Assembly (NCBI GenBank): GCA_021399445.1
Contig: JAJTUQ010000011.1
Coordinates: 62,001 to 126,000, forward strand
From: Xylogone sp. PMI_703
Taxonomy: Eukaryota > Ascomycota > Leotiomycetes
DNA: 64,000 nt
Direction: 5' to 3'
The notes beneath the pieces are model-generated. The model was not told the DNA's origin. It saw nothing but the letters and a program-made list of their open reading frames with translations, and searched no databases. This document shows, in pieces, positions 45,916-56,839 of this stretch. Numbering within the stretch: position 1 is the stretch's first letter; every line of letters starts with the position of its first letter. Made by a program: the position numbers and the translations under genes.

Positions 45916-46840
45916 TAAATAGATTATTAGAGACTTAGATTATAAAAGAAATCCCTGCCGGAGCAAGTTGGGGATATTAAGAGTAACGTGGGAATTAATT
46001 AGTCGTTCTTTCTGTTTGCGCAACGTTTTCTTCGGATGCAGGATTTGTCTTTTGAGATTGCAATGGTTCTGTTCTAATTTGATTAAATATGGTTGCAGAT
46101 AGTTTCTAGATTTCTGGAAGACACAAAGCGTCTTAATCCGTTATATTTGTCTTAGCTCAAGTTGTTAATTAAGGACCGAAATATCACTTTACATAAATAT
46201 CCTAACGTTAATATTTGCTTACTAACAATGACGGTTATAACCCCTGTTTTCCGCTAATTCTCTGTTTCAGGGAATTCATGATGGGTTGATGCTAGTTGAA
46301 GATTCTATGCTTTGCCTTAAGCACAGTGATCCTAAGGACGCTAGGTAAGAACAATTCTTCCTCTTCCGAGCTACTTTGGTTATATTATAAGAATACGTTA
46401 ATAAATTTGGAAAACTAGGTTTTTCCCTAACTTGTTCCACATGGGTTATCCTGTCTCAAATGCAAGCATATATCTAATTTAAATTGAAAAGTTCAATATA
46501 TTAAACTTTAAAATGCGGGGATCTTTTTTTTTGTTTTATAGATTTTAACGCTATATCACGAGTAAAGGATGTACCTAAGACTTCACTAGTCTGTATGCCG
46601 CCAATTCTGCTACTGTTGTAGCTTCTTGTGATCCGGAGAACTAGGGTTTTCTTAGTCTCCAGCGTGTTATACTGCATACCTGATTGAAAGCTATTTGCTT
46701 ACTATAGTAGGGGGAGACGCTGTGAGACAGCGACGAAGGGGATAACAATTATTAAAACCTAAAGAGCTGTTATATGAGTAAAAAGGAATATGCCAGTGAG
46801 TTGTCGCCTCATCGCTTTGGCTCTTAGCCAAATTCGCTAC
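45916..46840. other. Intergenic region
   Basis: No ORF or repeat of note. AT-rich, with poly-T tracts near 46520. Confidence 0.45.
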
Positions 46841-47327
46841 CTAGGCACTGACATAGTCCGGGATATTAACTTCCCTGTCTGGAGTCTTATTTTTGGATCG
46901 TACTTCTAGCGCTTCTGTCACCACTGTACCATTTGCCCGCTTGTAATCAAGAATAATTTTGACGCTAAGTGATTTTTTCAATGAAGGAAAGAGATTTGGG
47001 ATCATATTTCTATCAAACATCTTTTGTCTCACTGCTTCTTGCCTTAATTGAGTGAACTCGCACTTCGTCCCTTAGAACTCGCTTTGCTCCTTGCTCAACA
47101 ATAGCCGGCACAAACACCTCCTGAATGGCACTCGTAGACGGCTTAGACACAGATGATGACGTCCCAATTTGCGATGTACTCGATACTATTTTTGCAGAAA
47201 CCTCTTCAAGACTCTCGTAGCCTCTAGACATCTGAAAAACGAACTGTAACGCCTTCACAACTAGTAAAACAATCAAAAGAAGAACACACAACGTCTCCGC
47301 GATTGTTGTTATTCCCGGAAATTGCAC
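46841..47327 (-). pseudogene. Small single-pass membrane protein, frameshifted
   Basis: Reading from 47327, a hydrophobic helix CVLLLIVLLVVKALQFVF near residue 13 is followed by a Ser-rich linker and VLRDEVR. The downstream frame, open back to EFTQLRQEAVRQKMFDRN and ending at 46841, continues with a charged region. The two frames overlap at 47013-47032, so a one-base indel near 47050 would join them. No family is recognised. It may be a real gene with an unseen intron or a fresh pseudogene. Confidence 0.35.
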
Positions 47328-47810
47328 CTTTTTCCAAGCATCGACTTTCGCCTCCCAGACCCTCAGGTTTGACGGCTCCTTAGACTATCCCCGACAGCCA
47401 AATAGACACTCCTTGCGTAGGTCACCAAATGTGGGAGTGCTATCGAGGTGTACGGTCGGAACGTACGACAGAATCGGTCTGTAAGGCCTGGGAGTGCTGA
47501 ACCGTAGCTACCTATAACGTACACGTAAACGTAAGAAAGGAGGAAACTGCGTTGTTATTTAGTAGTTACTATGGCCACAGTAATATATAAGAATTACAGT
47601 ATGGAGAGGTGGGGTTGTGGCTTCCTTTTGCAGGAGCTCTGTATATATGGGAACATGGTTACTTACCACAGTAAGTACCTGTTTCTTCTCAATTTTACGT
47701 TTAAGTTTTAAGCTCAAATCCAAATCTGATTATCTTTGTCTTACTTCTTAAGTATATATTTTTCAACCAAATATAACTCTCAAGTCTAGTTATTCATGAG
47801 CTATTAATAT
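47328..47810. other. Intergenic region before PARG gene
   Basis: No gene is seen. It should contain the promoter of the plus-strand PARG gene. Confidence 0.4.
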
Positions 47811-48941
47811 GCCTTTTTCAAAACCGAGACCTTTAGATGTTGTTGCTGAAGCCAAAACAACTTATATTTTATATATTCGACAAAATTTCAATTTGTAATA
47901 GCCTGTAACCTCTTATCTATGTTACTCAGAATTAATGGTGTATTTTCCACTTCAACAACTAAGACGTTGCAGATTTGGTAAGTGAGCATTTCTTCTTCTT
48001 TTAATCTGGTCCTTTTTGGCTAATTTTGTTTTTTGTACAGTTTTCTTTCTTCGAGATCCAATAAATGTTGCTCTAGATTGGGCTGTATCAGAAACTGTAC
48101 TAATTCCTGTCATTATGTCAGCTAATGAGACAAGACCTGGAGGTGATTGGGAGGCAGGTTTGTAAAGATACAGCTGTGCCGTCAGATATTCTAGAGACTG
48201 ACGACAACAAAAGGTATTATGTCTCCAGAAGAATATCTCTGTAGACGAAGTAACTTATATGCGACGCTCACAACTTCAGCACCAGGAAACTCAACATTAT
48301 CAAATTATTCAATTCCTCCTAAAGCCGGAATATTTTCGGAACATGTTGGTTAGTAGCCTCATTGCACCTTTTGTGTCTAACTTCTGAAACATCCAAAGTT
48401 GTCTTCCGTTCAGGTCCACAAAATTACGAGGTCTGGCAGGAATACAAGGGTACGTCTAAAGGACCTTCCTCCTGAAATATTTAAATGAAACCTCAGCTTA
48501 CAACCACGGACAGCTTTACCCATAATATCCGTGCCTCCAGTCAAACGGCCGAAACTCTCCGAGAGAGGTACTTACTCCTTCGCCCAAGAAAAAGAGCTTA
48601 TGCGGGAGAATATTCGCACGGCCCTGCGCATAGCTGTCTACTACGGGTACCCCAATCTTTGCATCTCATCCTTCGGCCTCGGCCCTGGGTTTAGGAACCC
48701 GCCGGAAGAGGTATCAACGATGTGGCGGAATGCCTTCTTGGAGGATCCTGAGTTCGTCGGGTGGTTCGGGAATATCGTGTTTGCTTTCGACCCAGTAGGA
48801 GAGGGCTCAAAGTCGCCACCGAGTTCCAAGACCAAGAGCAGCAGCAGTAATGGCAAGGAAAAGAGCATAGCCACCGGTGATCTGGAAGTATTCAAGCACA
48901 TATTCAAGCCAGCCGTTATTCATAACGCTTTCAAGTCTTGA
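47811..48941 (+). CDS. Bacterial-type PARG-like protein (DUF2263/TIGR02452)
   Basis: Exons at 47930-47977, 48041-48157, 48214-48348, 48399-48449 and 48514-48941 join in frame; all introns are phase 1 with GT-AG ends. The protein contains MSANETRPGGDWEAG, then SPEEYLCRRSNLY, then SIPPKAGIFSEHVVVFR, and at the C-terminus CISSFGLGPGFRNPPEEV with WRNAFLEDPEFVGWF. These are the conserved blocks of the microbial poly(ADP-ribose) glycohydrolase family, a macrodomain fold; the Glu pair in PEE matches the catalytic QEE position. Usual GGG is GGD here. Such enzymes remove ADP-ribose from proteins or DNA. An N-terminal exon from ATG 47811 with RPLDVVAEAKTTYIL fits the family start, but the junction to 47930 would be an out-of-phase 36-nt intron, so the 5' end is unresolved or damaged. 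Confidence 0.65.
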
Positions 48942-49589
48942 TTTCGAATGTTCCTCTCTCCTCCCAACGGATATGGTTCGGTTTCGCAATTTGCTTCACC
49001 ATTACATCCTTCAGCTCTTTTCTACGCTCCGGCCTATACGCCAATTTGGCCCATTAGCAAATGGATTGGCCGATTAGGTAATGAGTAGTTAATGAGCCAT
49101 ATTGGCGGGATATATACTTGTTGCCTTATGCTCTAGACTTCATCCATAATCTGTCCTCATATTATCAACGTATCAAATCTTGAATGATTATGCATCATCT
49201 TTAATGTGATAATAGCTCGACATTTACAGTATACCCCGGAGGATTAGGGACAGGGGAAAAGTTAACAAGCAGGAGAAATGAGAAGAGATCTCAAGAAATC
49301 TGTCGAACTATGAGATTGAAGAAGTACATACAACTTAGACAAAATACTAGGTCTATTTGGAAGGTGTCTAATTGGGATCTTTAGGTGCTTGTTTGGGCTC
49401 CACCAACATCGTCGTCAAAACTTAACGAATTTGATAAGAGAGTATTGGTCAGACTAAATGTGGTTAGTTAGCTGAGGAATGGAGGGCGAAATCATATGAT
49501 AAGTTGCTCAGGCTACTCAGGCTGCTCAGGTGAGCTGGCTGAGCCGAGTGCGACTAGCGCCTGAGCAAGAGCGGAGCATACATATCGTT
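48942..49589. other. Intergenic, 3' of PARG
   Basis: No gene is seen. Short direct repeats of CTCAGGCTG-type occur around 49508-49530 just before the transposon nest. Confidence 0.4.
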
Positions 49590-50359
49590 TTATATCGTTT
49601 TTTCTGGATGCTAAAACGTTTTAAGAAAAAACGCTTTATCTTAAAACGTTTAACGTTTAAACGATATAAACAATATAAGAACGATATAACATTTAAAGCT
49701 ATATATATGTTAACCTCACTCAATCTGATCTATAGTATCATCATCAATTTTTTTTAAGTCATCTTCTGGAACTGGTTTTATATTTATACCTATCTTATTA
49801 GCATAAATAGGCTGGATGTGACTTTTTTGTAGTCAGTTACCAAGACACTTAATTCTCTGTATATTAAGGTATGTAAAACGAGAGCGATCTCATGAACATG
49901 TCCTCTTTGTACTAGAGAAAGTACGTTCTGCTTCTGGCGACTCTGGTGGAATAGAGAGGATCTCTATAGCCATTTGGCTAAGACGAGGATAACATTGTCT
50001 CTGATTCTCTTTACATTATCATTTAAGAGGTGTATAATTAATACGAAATGTAGGCTGTTCAATAAAGGTCATAAAGTTATCGTTAATATGTGAATTGCTT
50101 GTTATAGCTTCCATTGACTTTATAATCTGATCAAGGATAACAACCCAGTGTTTTAAGGGTGGTGGCATAGTATCAGCGCTATTTGGACGTTCTGGAGGAA
50201 GCCGATTCTTGAATTCTGCTTCTTAAATACTGCAGGTAGCCATAATTGTAGGCTTATGTTATTTATCTGGCCAGTTCTTCTTAAGATAAGCGACCCGACA
50301 GCTAAGATTTAGAAGAAGAGCAGTAGTGTATACGGGAGCTTCTTCAGTTATAGTATAGT

Positions 50360-51474
50360 TGTCACGACCCAAGGTTGACAACCGAAATCTACCAGTAGAA
50401 TTGTACTTCCACAAGTCGGCACAAACTTTATAATAGTAAAACAGGAGACGGCAATAATGACATCGATAAGTGCGGTCGCGGCTAGTAGTACTTTACTGAA
50501 AGGAATGGACTGGTCGAATAGAACTGGTAAGAAATCGCTGATAGAATTCTACTGACCGAATCCTGGTACTAGATTCGGGGTGGTAGGAATCTCATAGGCG
50601 GCTAAGTCACGTGATAGGTATTGGACCGAAGGGGACCCTCTGGATCTAGGATCGAAGGGATCCAGATGGATCCCAACTAATTCACTCACTATATAAGTGT
50701 CACGACCCCGCAGGGTTGTGACAAGCGACTTAAGTACAGGGCCTCTATAGTCGTCGCCTTAGTTAAATAAGTATAAGATAAGACGGCTATCAGGGACCCG
50801 GTTATGGTATCGCTAGTACTATCGCATTACTAGTACTAGCGAAAGGATAGTACAAGTTCAACACTAGTACTATGAAAAGGGTTGTACAAGCTAAAGGATA
50901 GTACTATCGAAATTATAGTACTAACCCTTTGGTTGTACTAGCTAGGTGGTAGTACTATCGGATAAATAGTACTACCTTTCCGCTTGTGCTAGCGATTTGC
51001 TCGTACATGTAAAAAGTTAGTACTAAGTTAGCGAATAAGCGAGCACCTGGATTAGATAAGCGGATCCCATGGATCCCATGGATCCCAGGAGGAGCAATGG
51101 GATCAATGGGACTGGAAGGAAATTCACTCTCTATATAAGTAGATAGAACTCACAGTAGATAGGAGCTTCGTGCTCAACTCAATTGATTTACAGCATACCT
51201 GCATTTCATAAGTAAAGTTCTACAATCTAAGTTTCACTTGCTTCCTTGACCTCTCAAGCCTATTATTTGAGTAATAGCCAAACCCCCACGTAGGAACGTT
51301 ACAATAAGTAGATAGTTTGGCAGTAGATAGGAGCCTCGTGCTCAACTCAATTGATTTACAGCATACCTGCATTTCATAGTAACTATCCTAATCCTCGTGA
51401 AGTTATTCTCTTGCCCTTTACCTTCATCTATCATTTGAGTGATAGATACCCCAAACCCTAGCAGGAACGTTACA
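50360..51474 (+). mobile_element. Solo LTR (outer) with ATAGT target duplication
   Basis: Begins TGTCACGACCC and ends CAGGAACGTTACA, flanked by ATAGT on both sides (50355-50359, 51475-51479). Its own length without the inner LTR and duplication is about 500 bp. It contains GATC-rich tracts and the GATAGGAGCCTCGTGCTCAA core. Confidence 0.88.
50698..51303 (+). mobile_element. Solo LTR (inner) with ATAAG target duplication
   Basis: 606 bp from TGTCACGACCCC to TAGGAACGTTACA, inserted in the TATA region of the outer LTR. ATAAG flanks both ends (50693-50697, 51304-51308). It belongs to the same family and orientation as its host but has an extra segment (about 50810-51010) full of TAGTACTA-type palindromes. 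Confidence 0.88.
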
Positions 51475-52412
51475 ATAGTATTTGTTGAGTACAAACCATC
51501 TCATTTTAATAGATCAGAGTATGTAAGGAATGTAATGCTCAGGTTAAGAGTAATATATTTGTTAAAATATTAGAATCAAACTTCAACAAAGCATTAAGCT
51601 TATTTTGTTTATTTTATAATAGACAAGAAGAGAGTCCATTAACTTAAGCGACACTGAAATTGAAGCTTTATTACCTTTTCCATAAAGAGTAGCCGAAGCA
51701 AACGGTTGTAAGAATGTATGTACTTTTCCTAGTATATCTTAATTGTCATTGTTAAAACAGATATCATTGAGATTATTTATATACTTAAGCATAAATAGCT
51801 TAATATCGTTAATTTTCCTAAGAACTTGATCGATAATCTGATATCAAGATGATTATTTAGTTTTATTGTCAATATTTAGCTGTAAACCTATAGTGTTTTC
51901 TCAGACATTAGTATATAGAGTTGAGTTATGTAGCTAAATACATAGTCGATGAACTTTATGTAATATAGGTATATTTTCAATATTAGTAAATTTATCAAGC
52001 AATTCAGAAAACTGTACAAGTAGCTCTTCTCCAAAGATATCAATGATAACAGTAAGGACAGCTATAAGAGTCTCCTTTGAGGATGTAAGTAGAAAAGCTT
52101 AAAGTGAAAGATTAATAATATGTGTAATATCGGATTTAGCGTTGTTTGACATTGAATTTGACCTATTTAAGAATTAATAAGTTACATTTAAACTTAAAAC
52201 TTTAAACTAACAGTATGTTTATCTTGTAAAAGAGATTCAAGATACATTAAGCAGGTGTCGTTTGAAGAAGTATTATCTTTAGTATAATAACTAATTTGAC
52301 TCTGAATATCAAAGCTTTCTAAAGTCTTTAGGACAAGTTGTGCTTTCTTCTCTCCAGAATAGGAATACCGATATTCTGGAAGAGCTAAAAGAGTCTTTTG
52401 AAGGGTATAGTC

Positions 52413-55400
52413 CAGTGTGGGGAATAGTGTAGCCGTATACAATACAGGCTCTGTAATACAATACAGATACAGTTTATTACAATACAGTGGCTGTATTCCG
52501 TGCGTGGTTAGAAAAAAATACAATACAGTATAATACAGCAGTGTAAGCGTAATACAGTCTGTATACGCCTGTATTTGCAGGGGTGCTGCTCAGCCTCAAT
52601 CCCGACTCAATTCAGCCACAGCACCCTTTGATTTCTTGGGTTCGCTTAAGCCATTCCTGGGGTAATGCATATGATAGACGTCCATAGCTTCTTCCCTAAC
52701 GACACTACAATAGTATGGACGGCCTTAACCTAATAAAGCTCCAGGCTAAGGTAAGGCTGTCAAATAAATCCAATTTTGATACTTTTTAGACTGCTGTGTT
52801 AACTAGTTTTAAGGTTTTCTAAAATGTGACTTCTTTTAATGATTTTGAAGTTGGGAATAGCTTCAGAATATATGTACTGGGGCTCCATTTTTCCTTTTAC
52901 ACACGCTACAAGTTTACAGCACCAGAACGCAAGTAAACCTCGCCGGAGTAGGCTTATTCGATAGCTCTAACATATTTGTTTCCAATTAATTTCTTATTTG
53001 GATGGTAACTTACCTTGTAGTCAAGATATAAGCTCCGAAAGTATTCTTGATTCGGCTTAGGTTCTGTTTTGAAAACGCGAAAACAAATCACCGACATCCT
53101 TGTAGAGTGATCTTTCTACCTATATAAGGGCGCGTCCTCCTACTTACTCCTACCTACCCTCCTATGGCTCAATCACTCAGCCACTCAAGCACTCAACTAA
53201 GTTATGGCCTTAGTCGACAACAGTACGCAACGATGCTCTAGCCCTCCCTCGCTTCAATGTGACGAGCTCGAGGTCCCTTTCCTTCCATACGAATACGACC
53301 CTTTTCAACTGTCAATATCTGATGTCTCTACTCCGCAATCGTCCTCTGCTCCATCCTCTCTCGACCCAGATTGCCACACACCTACGATATCCCGCAATCG
53401 AACTTCCTGGGTATATAAACACATGCCGGACGTAGATACGAGTACTCAATACTTTAATGCCGCAAACAAGTTAGAGTGGAGGTGTAAATACTGCTCTAAG
53501 AGATACCTCCTGAACGGGGGTACGCGACTGATCAAGGTCCACTTACAGGTCAATCATAACATTAGTGAGCTATCGCTCCGTCAAGAGAGAGCAAGGAAAA
53601 GGCAGATGTCAATAGAAGGTTCTCTTATAACTGCAACTGCTAACCCTCAAAAACGCCGTTGTTTTAGAGAGAGTTTGGAAGGCAGTTTCGGGAGCAGTCT
53701 TAGTAGTGACGACTATATTGACCAAGCAGATGTCAACCCCGACCAGCTAGAGGTCTTGATTACTACTTTTATTACAGAATGTAATCTTCCACTACGCTTA
53801 GTCGAGTGCTCGTCTTTCAGGAATCTCCTAGTATACCTCAACCGTCAGATTGAACCGTGGCTCCCGGAAGATCATCATACGATACGGTCTTGGATAATAC
53901 GTCAATTCGACTTCTACAAACAGCAAGTCAAAGAGCAGCTCCAAGCCTCTCGTTCCTGTATCCATATTTCCACTGACCTCTGGACGTCCGGGAATGATCT
54001 AGCTCTGTTAGGTGCCATCGCACACTTTGTCAACTCCCAAGGTGACCTAGAAGAGGCCTTGATATGCTTAAAAGAGGTTGATGGGCCGCATACGGGCGAG
54101 AACTTGAGTCTACACATCCGACGGGCCATCGACGATTTTGACATAACTCCCCGACTTGGCTATTTCCAGATGGATAACGCACCCAATAACGACGCGATGC
54201 TAAGAGAAGTGTCAATCGGTATGTAGCCACTTGTTGTAGTGGAGCTCCCATCTAATTGCGCATAGCAATCCCACAAGAGTACCAGCCTCGCCATCATCGT
54301 ATACGTTGCCAGGGTCATATTCTAAACCTTGCAACTCATGCCTTCCTCTCTGTTAGTGAACATGATCAAATCGATGATAGCGATACAAGTACGCAGCAGT
54401 TAAAGGACTGGAAGAAAGCAGGACCTCTAGGAAAGCTTCACAACTTATGTGCTAAGATACACGCATCACCTCAACTTCTCGCCAAGTTTAAAACCCTTAG
54501 TAAAGGCCTCACGTTACCACAAGATAACGCGACACGCTGGGGCTCTTGGTTTAAGCTAATTGAACGTGGACTGCACCTCCAAAAAGCAGTCAATCAATTC
54601 TATGACATTTGGTTAGAGGGTGATGACGAGGGTAAGTTGTCGCAAGAGGATTGGGAGACGCTCGAAAAGGCATGCTACACTAGTCCTGGACCTTCTCCCT
54701 GGCCACCTACCACTAACATGTCCACAAATACAGATCTGCGACTTTCTCAGAGAGCTACACGAGACTCTTCTTTCGCTCGAGTCCTCGATGTCCACACTTG
54801 ACGACGTCCTGCCTGCCATGGACTACATATTAGAGCTTTTTGAAACCAAGAAGGTGGAGTTTAAAGACGACCCGGTTCTCGGGCCTTGCATCAACGCCGG
54901 CTGGTCAAAGCTGGTCAAATACTACGAGAAGACCTCTGATTCGCCAGCCTACGTTGCAGCTCTTGTACTGAACCCCGCTTATAAGTGGGAGTATATTGAC
55001 AAGAACTGGGAGCAAACTTGGATACAAGGGGCGAGGGAATCAGTTGCTGGCCTATGGAAGACAAAATATCGACCCAGTACCACACTCGTTAATCAAATCG
55101 ACACTCCAAGTAGTGCTAAGGTCAGCAACTTCAACCAGTGGAAGCAGGGGAAACATGCATCAAGGTATGTCCTCACGCAAGCTCCCAAGGTCTCTCTCAC
55201 GTGTGCCTAGAGTATCAACGCCAAACGGAGACGAGTACGCTCGCTATATACGCATACCTCCGCATCATGACTTTGACGACGTGCGTACATGGTGGCTCTT
55301 ACCAGAGCAACAACGAGACTATCCAAACCTTTCCAAAATGGCGCTTGATATACTCTCGATTCCTGCAATGTCAGCATCAGTGGAACGTCTGTTTTCGTCT

Positions 55401-55701
55401 TCAAACATTACCGTCTCTGATAGACGAAATCGTCTCAAAGCAGATACGATAGAGATGATTGAGAGCCTCAAGTCCTGGCAGAAGATTAAGGGCCTGAGCG
55501 TATATACAGAGGAGTCAAGAGGTTGTGCAGGTTTAAGTGGCCCCACTTTAATACGCTTGTAATACGGCCAAACGGGTGTATTGTACTGTATTGTATTCCG
55601 TGTGTATGTCTAAAAAATACAGTGTATTGGAATACAGGCTGTCTGTATTTATGTCTCAAATACAGAGGCGTATTACGGCCGTGACACTATTCCCCACACT
55701 G
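52413..55701 (+). mobile_element. hAT transposon, 8-bp target duplication
   Basis: The ends are CAGTGTGGGGAATAGTGT at the left and its reverse complement at the right. GTATAGTC flanks both (52405-52412, 55702-55709), the 8-bp duplication expected for hAT. Both subterminal regions hold many ATACAG or CTGTAT units, probable transposase-binding repeats. The element is 3289 bp and sits inside an older hAT relic. Confidence 0.93.
53204..55562 (+). CDS. hAT transposase with one probable frameshift
   Basis: Exon 1 (53204-54218) carries an N-terminal BED-type finger (WRCKYCSKRY...HLQVNH) and HISTDLWTSGN with the first catalytic Asp, then YFQMDNAPNN. A 47-nt intron (54219-54265) joins it in phase 1 to IPQEYQPRHHRIRCQGHILN. 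Near 54670 the frame must shift to reach CDFLRELHETLL and LPAMDYILE; I found no good intron there, so a small indel is likely. A 46-nt intron (55165-55210) leads to the C-terminal hAT dimerisation domain with YPNLSKMALDILSIPAMSASVERLFS. Overall about 700 residues, usual for the family. The probable frameshift would abolish activity, although the ends look mobile in trans. Confidence 0.82.
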
Positions 55702-55726
55702 GTATAGTCATTACTAACCTACTGTG

Positions 55727-56078
55727 TGTTACGAACCTAAGTCTCTACCTAGGTCCTATAGAGTGTATAGGTATATACTAGGTCGTAAGGGGTTGGTGAG
55801 AGCTCGGGGATCAGTGCAATATAGTATATGATCGTAACTACAATTGTATAGGTAACAATCTGTATATTAAGTTGAGCACGAGGCTCCTATCTACTGGTAA
55901 TTTACTGGAACTTATATAGACTATGAATTACCTTGGATCATCTGGATCCTCTGGATCCTCGCAATGATCCCAATGATCCCAATGATCCCTGTCACGTGAC
56001 CTGGTCCCTGCGTCAGGTTCTCTGTGCAGGGTTTCGCCTGCCGAGCCTCAGGCCTTCCGCATCCCTAGGTTTGTGACA
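55727..56078 (-). mobile_element. Solo LTR (minus) with CTGTG target duplication
   Basis: 352 bp, reading TGTTACGAACC at the left and GTTTGTGACA at the right on the plus strand. CTGTG flanks both ends (55722-55726, 56079-56083). It has the family core GAGCACGAGGCTCCTATC in reverse orientation and a GATCC tract. It split the DLW region of the old hAT relic. Confidence 0.9.
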
Positions 56079-56839
56079 CTGTGTATATACTGCCAGAAGA
56101 GCAGATCGATGTGGAGATGTCCAGAGGTTAGTAGATATATGAATAAGCTTTTTTGCTGATGAAAGATTAACCTTAAGATGTTCCCGGTAAAGGATATAAT
56201 TTGAAGTAATATGTTGTATTGTCGTATACTAAGATGAAATGAGTAAATCTTCAATTGTATGGTTACCAGTAAGTATCATATTCTTTAACTTATCCCATTC
56301 TATTGCCGAAAAGGATAATTGACGTCGAATAAGTAGTCTGATGAGAGTTTCACGATACTTTTGTTTATCGAAACTATTACAAGAGTATTATAAGATGAGA
56401 TAGACGTTAACATAGATGTAATATCTTGCTGTAATGTTTGAGGCACTGAAGAGGAGACTCCAGGAAACGGGTGTCGTGAGATGACATGGTTAATAGTATT
56501 AATTCGATAAGAACTAACTTATGTAGTACAAGATCGACAGATGTACGCATTTTCCGTATGTATTATAGCATTGAAATGAGGTGGTGTTGAAGGCCTGGAT
56601 GATATAGGAGTAGACGAACTTGTAAGAGATAAGATGTCGGATGACATCTTAATATATTATATATATTGTATAAGATCATTAATCGAGGAATTGAGGTTAT
56701 ATGTGGTTAAATTTAAGGGGCTAACACAGTTTTAGAAATTTTTTATAAATAGAAATGTACTAAGGCTCTTATATCGTTCTTATATTGTTCAAACGTTTTA
56801 ACAATGTTAAAACGCCAAACGATATAAACGATATAATTG

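Larger units (their letters stand above)
49590..56830 (-). mobile_element. Old hAT relic (minus), host of nested insertions
   Basis: Related sequence rich in ACGATATAA and AAACGTTTTAA lies in inverted orientation at both ends (about 49590-49700 and 56765-56830). The remains of a transposase read leftwards from ATG 56652. After removing the later insertions the frame gives a DISTSICSSGSIY-like segment (hAT DLW region), DYTLQKTLLALPEYRYSYSGE and TKDNTSSNDTCL. Stops are frequent. The relic is interrupted by a solo LTR at 55727-56078, a complete hAT at 52413-55701 and nested solo LTRs at 50360-51474. Borders are approximate and no target duplication was found. Confidence 0.6.

Noticed and set aside
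52194..52523. 109-codon minus-strand ORF
   Set aside because: It is a chimera of the old hAT relic and the left terminal repeat of the younger hAT, not a gene.
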